A stretch of 12,696 bases of DNA, taken from positions 1 through 12,696 of the forward strand of contig JASJBO010000128.1 in NCBI GenBank assembly GCA_030066475.1. Reading direction: 5' to 3'. Made by a program: the position numbers and the translations under genes. This document shows, in pieces, positions 7,079 through 12,696 of this stretch; the stretch's first letter is position 1; each line of letters begins with the position of its first letter. Under the pieces are notes generated by a model. It did no database searches. It worked only from the letters and a program-made list of their open reading frames with translations, and was not told the origin of the DNA. Source of the DNA: Myxococcota bacterium. GTDB taxonomy: Bacteria; Myxococcota_A; UBA9160; PR03.

Positions 7079-8167
7079 GTGAGCGACCAGGAGCTGCTGC
7101 CGCCCGAGCTCGCCACGCCGCCCTCCGACGCGGGCGCGCCGAAGCCGTCCCGCGGCCGCGCGGCGCGGCGCGCGCTGCAAGCGCTGCTGCTGCTGCTCGT
7201 CGGCGGTGTCGCGGCGGGCATCTGGGCCTACTCGACCTGGACGGGCGCGATCGGGCCGCTGGACCCGGAGGGCGCGCCCGTGGCGTTCGAGGTGCGCCCC
7301 GGCGCGACCCTGCGCTCGGTGGCCGAGGCGCTGGAACGCGAGGGCATCGTGCGTCACGCCTGGGCGGTGATCGGGATGGCGCGCTGGCGCGACCTCGACG
7401 GGGCCGTGCAGGCCGGTGAGTACGAGCTGTCGCCGGCATGGAGCGTCGAGGAGGTGCTGGGGTCGCTGGTCGAGGGCCGCGTCGTCACCTACGAGGTCTC
7501 GATTCCCGAGGGCCTCACCGCGGTCGAGATCGCCGCGCGCATCGAGGCGGCGGGGCTGGTGGACGCCGCCGCGCTGGTCGAGCTGGCCAACGACCCGGCG
7601 AGCGCCGCCGCCTTCGGCGTCGAGGGCCCCACGCTCGAGGGCTACCTGTTCCCCGAGACCTACCGCATGCCGCGCGGCCTCGAGACCGAGGAGGTCGCGC
7701 GCGTGCTGGTCGACCACTTCCTCGCCGTCTGGCGCGAGATCGAGGCCGAGGCGACGCTCCAGGAGCTCTCGATGCGCGAGGTCACGACGCTCGCCTCGAT
7801 CGTCGAGAAGGAGACCGGCGCCGCCGAGGAGCGCCCCCTGATCGCCTCGGTGTTCCGCAACCGGCTCGCGCGCGGCATGCGCCTCGAGTCGGACCCGACG
7901 ACGATCTACGGGCTCGCCGACTTCGACGGCAACCTGACGCGCAAGCACCTCGAGGACGAGAGCAACCCGTACAACACCTACCGGATCCCTGGCCTCACGC
8001 CGACGCCGATCGCCAACCCGGGCGCCGACGCGCTGCGCGCGGTGGTGCGCCCCGCCGACTCCGAGTACCTGTTCTTCGTGTCGCGCAACGACGGCACGCA
8101 CGTATTCTCGCGCACCTACGCCGAGCACGACCGCAACGTGGACCGCTTCCAACGGAGACGCCGATGA
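7079..8167 (+). CDS. mltG: Endolytic murein transglycosylase MltG (YceG-like)
   Basis: The 362-residue protein cuts nascent glycan strands and is thought to end their growth. A cytoplasmic N-terminus of about 30 residues precedes one membrane helix (ALQALLLLLVGGVAAGIWAY, 32-51), placing the enzyme in the periplasm. A LysM-like region (65-140, PGATLRSVAEALEREGIV) is followed by the catalytic domain with LEGYLFPETY (187-196), ASIVEKET containing the conserved glutamates (239-246), FRNRL (259-263), LESDPT (269-274), NPYNTYRIPGLTPTPIANPG (296-315), and GTHVFSRTYAEH (339-350). The GTG at 7079 is chosen because it follows the ruvX stop by 1 nt and has GGGGAGG about ten bases upstream; the size fits the family. 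The 3' end overlaps the next start as ATGA. An alternative in-frame start upstream would only add residues read from ruvX. Confidence 0.96.
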   Translation: MSDQELLPPELATPPSDAGAPKPSRGRAARRALQALLLLLVGGVAAGIWAYSTWTGAIGPLDPEGAPVAFEVRPGATLRSVAEALEREGIVRHAWAVIGMARWRDLDGAVQAGEYELSPAWSVEEVLGSLVEGRVVTYEVSIPEGLTAVEIAARIEAAGLVDAAALVELANDPASAAAFGVEGPTLEGYLFPETYRMPRGLETEEVARVLVDHFLAVWREIEAEATLQELSMREVTTLASIVEKETGAAEERPLIASVFRNRLARGMRLESDPTTIYGLADFDGNLTRKHLEDESNPYNTYRIPGLTPTPIANPGADALRAVVRPADSEYLFFVSRNDGTHVFSRTYAEHDRNVDRFQRRRR

Positions 8168-8778
8168 GCGACACGCCGGACCCGCAGCAGTTCCTCGAGC
8201 AGCAGCTCCCCGCGCAGTTCAACGCCACGCTGGCCGAGCAGCAGACCGCGGCCGAGACCGCGCAGCGCGTGCTCGAGGGCATGCGCGCCGTCTCGGCGAC
8301 GATCGGCTTCGAGCTGACGGGCGAGGGCGGTGGCGGTCACTACGTGAACTTCGAGGCGGGCCGCGCCACCGCGAGCGACGAGCCGGCCCAGCTTCCGTTC
8401 CTGACGCTCGCCTTCGACCGCGCCGACTTCGAGGCCCTGTACGCCGAGATGGGCAACAACGTGCTGGGCTTCCTGGGCGGCGTCTCCGGCATGGGCGCCG
8501 AGCTCAAGCTCACGAGCGCGCGCCTCGACCTGCTCGCCAACGTGAAGGGCACGCTCGCCTTCGAGCTGACCGGTGAGGGTGGCTTCCGCCTGCTCGCCCG
8601 GCTGGGCGGGGCGAGCGGCGAGCCCGACACCACCATCCGCGTCGACCGCCATGCCTACCGCGACCTGCGCGAGGGCCGCACCGAGCCCCAGCAGGCCTTC
8701 CTCGACGGCCAGATCCAGGTGGACGGCGACATGCAGCTCGCCATGAGCCTGGCGCTGGCGGTACTCTCGCCGGACTGA
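8164..8778 (+). CDS. SCP2 sterol-binding-like protein with internal duplication
   Basis: The 204-residue protein has an N-terminal helix region (1-43, Gln-rich and acidic) and then two similar alpha/beta stretches. FELTGEGG occurs at 49-56 and again at 133-140. Each copy is followed by a beta-rich part and then TLAFDRADFEALYAE (81-95) or TTIRVDRHAYRDLREG (156-171). The second half ends AFLDGQIQVDGDMQLAMSLA (178-197), the usual end of SCP2 (sterol carrier/lipid-binding) domains. I infer a tandem or duplicated SCP2-like fold that binds a lipid or other hydrophobic ligand. The ATG at 8164 overlaps the mltG stop (ATGA), with GGAG about six bases upstream, so it is translationally coupled to mltG. 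No signal peptide or membrane helix is seen. Its coupling to a cell-wall gene suggests an envelope lipid role, but that is inference. Confidence 0.75.
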   Translation: MSDTPDPQQFLEQQLPAQFNATLAEQQTAAETAQRVLEGMRAVSATIGFELTGEGGGGHYVNFEAGRATASDEPAQLPFLTLAFDRADFEALYAEMGNNVLGFLGGVSGMGAELKLTSARLDLLANVKGTLAFELTGEGGFRLLARLGGASGEPDTTIRVDRHAYRDLREGRTEPQQAFLDGQIQVDGDMQLAMSLALAVLSPD

Positions 8779-8790
8779 GCCGCCCGCTTC

Positions 8791-8882
8791 GGCCGCTCCG
8801 ATCGACACTGGCAGGCCCCGGCCTCGCGGCGATCGGATTCGCGGGCCGATCGGGCGCCGGTCGCTGACCAGACGGAGCGGCC
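8791..8882. repeat. Nested inverted repeats in the spacer after the SCP2-like gene
   Basis: The 215-bp gap (8779-8993) holds a perfect 10-bp inverted repeat, GGCCGCTCCG (8791-8800) and CGGAGCGGCC (8873-8882). Inside it is a 7-bp hairpin, CGATCGG (8830-8836) / CCGATCG (8846-8852) with a 9-nt loop, and a short AGGCC/GGCCT pairing is near 8813-8824. Together these could fold as a branched structure about 92 nt long. It may end transcription of ruvX-mltG-SCP2, be a dispersed element, or be a small structured RNA. No T tract follows, so a plain intrinsic terminator is unlikely. Confidence 0.55.
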
Positions 8883-8954
8883 ACTCGGGACGCGCGCTGC
8901 GCGGTCGTCGCGCCACGGCACCGCCTGCCACAGGTCGTCGTCACGAAGATCCGA

Positions 8955-8980
8955 GCGAGCGGTATCCTGGTGTCGCTCGC
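8955..8980 (+). promoter_or_regulatory. Hairpin just upstream of the enolase-superfamily gene's ribosome binding site
   Basis: GCGAGCG (8955-8961) and CGCTCGC (8974-8980) are perfect 7-bp arms around a 12-nt loop that contains TATCCT (8963-8968), a fair -10-like hexamer. The AGGAGG ribosome site (8982-8987) begins two bases after the hairpin. The element could be an operator over a promoter or a leader hairpin affecting translation. No convincing -35 was found at the right spacing. Confidence 0.35.
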
Positions 8981-8993
8981 GAGGAGGATCGAC

Positions 8994-10151
8994 ATGGCGA
9001 TCACCGGGGTCGAGGCCCACTACCTCGAGATCCCGCTCCCGGAGCCCTTCCACCCGAGCTGGGTTCCGGGGCTGACGCAGACCCACAACCGCTGCCTGGT
9101 GGTGCAGGTCCACGACGACAGCGGCCACACGGGCGTCGGCGCCGGCACGGTCTTCGAGGCGCGCCAGGCCGAGCTCGGCGCCTACGTGGGCGCCGACCTG
9201 GTGGGGCGCTTCCTGGTCGGCGCAGATCCCTTCGAGATCGAGAAGCACGCGAAGCTGGTCACCCGCTTCGGCCTGATGGTGGGCGGCCGCCCCTGGCCCG
9301 TCGAGTGCGCGCTCTGGGACCTGATGGCGCGCATCAGCGGGCAGCCCCTCTACAAGCTGCTCGGCGGCGCGCGCGACCGCATCCGCACCTACTGCAGCTT
9401 CGGCGAGAGCCTGCTGACGAAGCCGCTCGAGGCGCGGCTCGAGGCGATCGACGCGCGCCGCGCCGAGGGCTTCACCGCCTTCAAGCTGCGCAGCCGCAGC
9501 CCCGGCTACCGCGACGACGTGCGTCTCATGGAGGCGGCGCGCACCCACGTGGGCGACGACGTCGAGCTGATGGTCGACTGCAACCAGGGCTGGAACCTGA
9601 GTCCCCTCGGCGCCGAGTGGAGCTACGAGGACACGCGCGAGTTCTGCCGGGCGGCCGCGGCACTCGGCTTCCGCTGGGTGGAGGAGCCGCGCCATCGCTT
9701 CGACTACGAGGGGCTCGCGCGCCTGTGCGCGGAGGTGGACGTCACGATCGCGGGCGGCGAGCTCAACCAGGGCCTGCACGAGTTCCAGGTGCTGCTCGAC
9801 GGCGACTGCCTCGACAAGCTCCAGCCCGACGCGTGCCTGGCCGGCGGCACGCTGATGACGCGCAAGGTGGCCGCCCTGTGCGAGGCGCGCGGCAAGGGCT
9901 TCAGCCCCCACACGTGGACCAACGGCATCGGCCTGCTGCACAACCTGCACATCGCCTGCGGCGTTCCCAACTGCGACGTGCTCGAGTACCCGTACGAGGC
10001 ACCCGGCTGGGTGCCCAACGCGCGCGACGCCATGCTGCTCGACCCGCCGCGCCCGCAGGACGGCGTGCTCGCCGTGCCCGAGGGCCCGGGGATCGGCTGC
10101 CAGCTCGATCCCGATGCGCTGGCGCGCTGGGGAACGAAGCTGGTCGGATGA
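8994..10151 (+). CDS. Mandelate racemase/muconate lactonizing enzyme family protein (likely acid-sugar dehydratase or related)
   Basis: The 385-residue enzyme belongs to the enolase superfamily, which uses Mg2+ to abstract a proton next to a carboxylate. The capping domain spans about 1-125. The barrel shows K164-L-R166 in FKLRSRS, metal ligands Asp195 (MVDCNQGW), Glu230 (WVEEP) and Glu256 (AGGELNQ), and the His-Asp dyad Asp279 (QPDA) with His306 (SPHTW), 27 residues apart as in mandelate racemase. These mark the mandelate racemase subgroup. The second Lys of the usual KxK is Arg here, so chemistry probably relies on His306, which fits a dehydratase or an unassigned activity. Substrate is not predictable. 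The ATG at 8994 is preceded by AGGAGG seven bases upstream; an in-frame GTG at 8970 lies inside the hairpin and is less likely. It stands alone, separated from mltG-SCP2 by a structured spacer, with no transporter or regulator beside it. Confidence 0.88.
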   Translation: MAITGVEAHYLEIPLPEPFHPSWVPGLTQTHNRCLVVQVHDDSGHTGVGAGTVFEARQAELGAYVGADLVGRFLVGADPFEIEKHAKLVTRFGLMVGGRPWPVECALWDLMARISGQPLYKLLGGARDRIRTYCSFGESLLTKPLEARLEAIDARRAEGFTAFKLRSRSPGYRDDVRLMEAARTHVGDDVELMVDCNQGWNLSPLGAEWSYEDTREFCRAAAALGFRWVEEPRHRFDYEGLARLCAEVDVTIAGGELNQGLHEFQVLLDGDCLDKLQPDACLAGGTLMTRKVAALCEARGKGFSPHTWTNGIGLLHNLHIACGVPNCDVLEYPYEAPGWVPNARDAMLLDPPRPQDGVLAVPEGPGIGCQLDPDALARWGTKLVG

Positions 10152-10207
10152 GCGCCGCCGGCAGGTCCGAGGCCGCCGAGAGGCTCACGGGCGGACACCG
10201 GTCCCGG

Positions 10208-10213
10208 TAGAAT
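10208..10213 (+). promoter_or_regulatory. Possible sigma70 -10 box before the secreted protein gene
   Basis: TAGAAT matches the -10 consensus at five of six positions and stands out in this GC-rich DNA. A weak -35 (CTCACG, 10184-10189) lies 18 bases upstream. It would give a leader of about 95 nt before the ATG at 10317. Confidence 0.35.
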
Positions 10214-10241
10214 CCCGTCTTCGGCGCCGCGTGTGGGGAAC

Positions 10242-10271
10242 TCGACGAAAGCCGAGCGGGGCGCTCGTCGA
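10242..10271 (+). promoter_or_regulatory. Alternative hairpins in the leader of the secreted protein gene
   Basis: TCGACGA (10242-10248) can pair with TCGTCGA (10265-10271). CGAGCG (10253-10258) can pair with CGCTCG (10262-10267) over a 3-nt loop. The two pairings share bases 10265-10267 and exclude each other. They could be an attenuator-like switch, an operator, or chance in GC-rich sequence. Confidence 0.25.
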
Positions 10272-10316
10272 TACTCTCGAAGTCGGTCGGACGGGACGCC
10301 CCGGGGAGGTCAGAGG

Positions 10317-11753
10317 ATGAGGAAGCGGAGCCGGCTCGCGACGGAGCGCAGCATCGGGGGAAGGGCCGCGGAGCTCCCTGGCGGAGCTGCGATCCTGGCG
10401 CTGCTCCTGGCCCTCTGGGTGCCGACGGCCCGAGCGGACGAGGGCTCTCTCGCCGGGGAGTGGTGGCTCGCCATCCGTGGCCGCGACGCCGGGGCCGCGG
10501 CGCTGACGCTCGCGGAGCCGGCCGAGGGCCAGGTCGCCGTGTCCGGCCACGGCATCACGCTGGGCCTCGGAGAGCGCTTCGAGCTCGCGCCGGGACAGGT
10601 GATGACGCTCACGTCGAAGAGCCAGCTGCAGGGGAGCCTGGCCCTGGAAGCGGCCGACGGATCGCCGCTGGGCAGCCTCGAGATCCGGAGCGGTCGGCTG
10701 CGGCGCAAAGGCGAGAGCCTGACGCTGACGGGCGCGCTCTCCGGCGCAGCGGACAGCGGACGCGTGCGGCTGCGGGGCCGACGGATGGACCCGGGCGGAG
10801 TCCTGACCGGTCGCGGCCTGGAAGCGCGGATGCGCGGTCGTGCCGTCCGCAGCGAGACCTACGAGATCACCGTCGAAGAGCATCCGACGGCGTCGTTCCC
10901 GTGGCTCGCGCTCGGCGGATACGGGCCCGCCGAGATCGACGGGATCGAGACGTCCCGGGTGTCGCTGAGCGGCGACCTGATGCTGGATCCCCGAGGTCGG
11001 ATCTGGGGAGCGTTCTCGTCTCGGGAGCTCGGATCGGGCGGCATCAAGGGACGCCTGCGGGCGGGCAAGGCGTTCGCCCGCGCGCAGCTCCGCTTCCTCG
11101 GGGCTCGCCGCGTCCGCCTGTCCGCCCGGCTCCAGGAGGCGGTCTCGCCGCGCCTCGCGGTCGTGGTGCTCGAGGGTCGCGATTTCGGCGACCTGGAGCT
11201 CGGCACGGCGTCGACCTTGAGCTTCAAGGTGCTCAACGTGGGAGTCGACGTGCTCGAGGGCGCGGCCACCCTCACCGGGAGCGACGAAGTCACGCTGAGC
11301 GACGCGGACTACCTCCTCGGGCCGAACGAGACGGCGGTGGTGACGGCCTCCTTCGCCCCGACCTCGGCCGGGACAGCAAGCGCGCGGCTCGTGTTCAGCG
11401 GAGGTGGAGGGGAGACGCTGACGCTGCGCGGCAGCGGGATGGAGCTTCCCGTCACCCGGTGCGAGGCGCCGGTCCCCGTCCCCCCGCTGCTCGCGGAGAC
11501 GCTGCTCGGGCTGGCCGCGTCCTTCACCGCCACCGCGATGGGGTTCGTGGTCGGACAGATCGACCCGGGCGGCTTCTTGAGCCAGCTCCTCCTTCAGGAA
11601 GGCGACCTCGTCACGGCCGTCAACGGCACGGTTCTGGACGACCCCGATGACGTGTCGAGCCTGTTCAGCTTCCTCCGGACGGCGCCGGAGCTCGAGCTCT
11701 CCATCGCCCGGAACGGCGAGGAGAGCATGATCGTGTGTCCCCTGGAGCGGTGA
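10317..11753 (+). CDS. Exported protein with Ig/ASH-like domain and C-terminal PDZ-like domain
   Basis: The 478-residue product opens with a long Sec signal peptide: Arg/Lys-rich 1-20, hydrophobic AAILALLLALWVP (24-36), and ARA as a cleavage site near residue 40. Residues 45-270 are beta-rich with no family I recognise. Residues about 284-375 (LEGRDFGDLELGTASTLSF, then FAPTSAGTASARLVFSG) resemble Ig-fold ASH/HYDIN-type domains, with the proline-and-glycine ending RGSGM. Residues about 405-478 resemble a PDZ domain: GFVVGQIDPGGFLSQLL, LQEGDLVTAVNGTVLDDPDD (426-445) and ELELSIARNG, similar to the PDZ-type end of secretion-system GspC proteins or HtrA. No protease triad is seen. It is probably periplasmic or surface-anchored, binding proteins. 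The ATG at 10317 has GGAGGT about eight bases upstream and starts the signal peptide; an earlier in-frame ATG at 10233 would spoil it. Codons look slightly less GC-biased than the neighbours (by eye). Function is unknown. Confidence 0.78.
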   Translation: MRKRSRLATERSIGGRAAELPGGAAILALLLALWVPTARADEGSLAGEWWLAIRGRDAGAAALTLAEPAEGQVAVSGHGITLGLGERFELAPGQVMTLTSKSQLQGSLALEAADGSPLGSLEIRSGRLRRKGESLTLTGALSGAADSGRVRLRGRRMDPGGVLTGRGLEARMRGRAVRSETYEITVEEHPTASFPWLALGGYGPAEIDGIETSRVSLSGDLMLDPRGRIWGAFSSRELGSGGIKGRLRAGKAFARAQLRFLGARRVRLSARLQEAVSPRLAVVVLEGRDFGDLELGTASTLSFKVLNVGVDVLEGAATLTGSDEVTLSDADYLLGPNETAVVTASFAPTSAGTASARLVFSGGGGETLTLRGSGMELPVTRCEAPVPVPPLLAETLLGLAASFTATAMGFVVGQIDPGGFLSQLLLQEGDLVTAVNGTVLDDPDDVSSLFSFLRTAPELELSIARNGEESMIVCPLER

Positions 11754-11796
11754 TCGCGTCGCCATCGCCGGCTCGAGCGGCGACGACCTGGCCGAC

Positions 11797-11832
11797 GCCG
11801 CCGACGACGGGCTGGTGGGGGACGACGGCGGC
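11797..11832. terminator. Possible bidirectional terminator between the secreted protein gene and mreB
   Basis: In the 127-bp convergent gap, GCCGCCG (11797-11803) and CGGCGGC (11826-11832) form a perfect 7-bp stem with a 22-nt loop. Other short GC stems lie before it (GCCG/CGGC near 11767-11781). No T tract is present. The convergent placement supports a terminator, but the evidence is only structural; otherwise the gap shows nothing recognisable. Confidence 0.3.
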
Positions 11833-11880
11833 CACGGCGCCTCGCAGGCCGGCGTGGTCTTCGCGGGACCGGCGCGTCGT

Positions 11881-12696
<816 letters not shown>

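Noticed and set aside
8970..8994. Earlier GTG start for the enolase-superfamily gene
   Set aside because: It would lie in the hairpin and lacks a ribosome site, whereas AGGAGG precedes the ATG at 8994.
10185..11765. Minus-strand open frame of 526 codons opposite the secreted protein gene
   Set aside because: The plus strand has a ribosome site, a signal peptide and recognisable domains; the antisense frame shows only His/Arg/Gln-rich filler.

Overview
The window is very GC-rich bacterial chromosome with dense genes, many GTG/TTG starts and strong GGAGG-type ribosome binding sites. Gene content (pgpA-cinA-thpR-recA in a row, HEAT-repeat proteins, a secreted Ig/PDZ-like protein, mreB) suggests a high-GC deltaproteobacterium-like lineage (Myxococcota, Desulfobacterota or Binatota type). 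This is inferred from content and style only; no marker here settles the phylum.

Layout. (a) 1-3845, minus strand: a tight operon-like set read pgpA, cinA, thpR, recA, joining phospholipid synthesis, NMN deamidation, RNA 2'-cyclic phosphate chemistry and recombination. Just after recA, on the same strand, lies what looks like the 3' acceptor/T-arm end of a tmRNA whose 5' part is absent from its usual place. An exact 30-bp repeat lies at the 3' ends of cinA and thpR and supplies their C-terminal residues in two different reading frames. (b) 3909-6478: two HEAT-repeat genes face each other and overlap tail to tail by 13 bp; the first also carries an N-terminal domain and a long acidic proline-rich linker. 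(c) 6634-8778, plus strand: ruvX, mltG and an SCP2-like gene, coupled by a 1-nt gap and an ATGA overlap. (d) 8994-10151: an enolase-superfamily (mandelate racemase/muconate lactonizing) enzyme, preceded by a 215-bp spacer rich in inverted repeats. (e) 10317-11753: an exported protein with an Ig/ASH-like domain and a C-terminal PDZ-like domain. (f) 11881-12696, minus strand: the C-terminal three quarters of mreB, running off the right edge.

Most of the window is housekeeping. The parts least explained by known families are the tmRNA-like fragment beside recA, the gene-end repeat, the missing standard start of pgpA, the convergent HEAT pair, the duplicated SCP2-like protein and the secreted Ig/PDZ protein. 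No CRISPR array, transposase, integrase, rRNA or complete tRNA was seen, and no gene-free stretch exceeds 300 bases.
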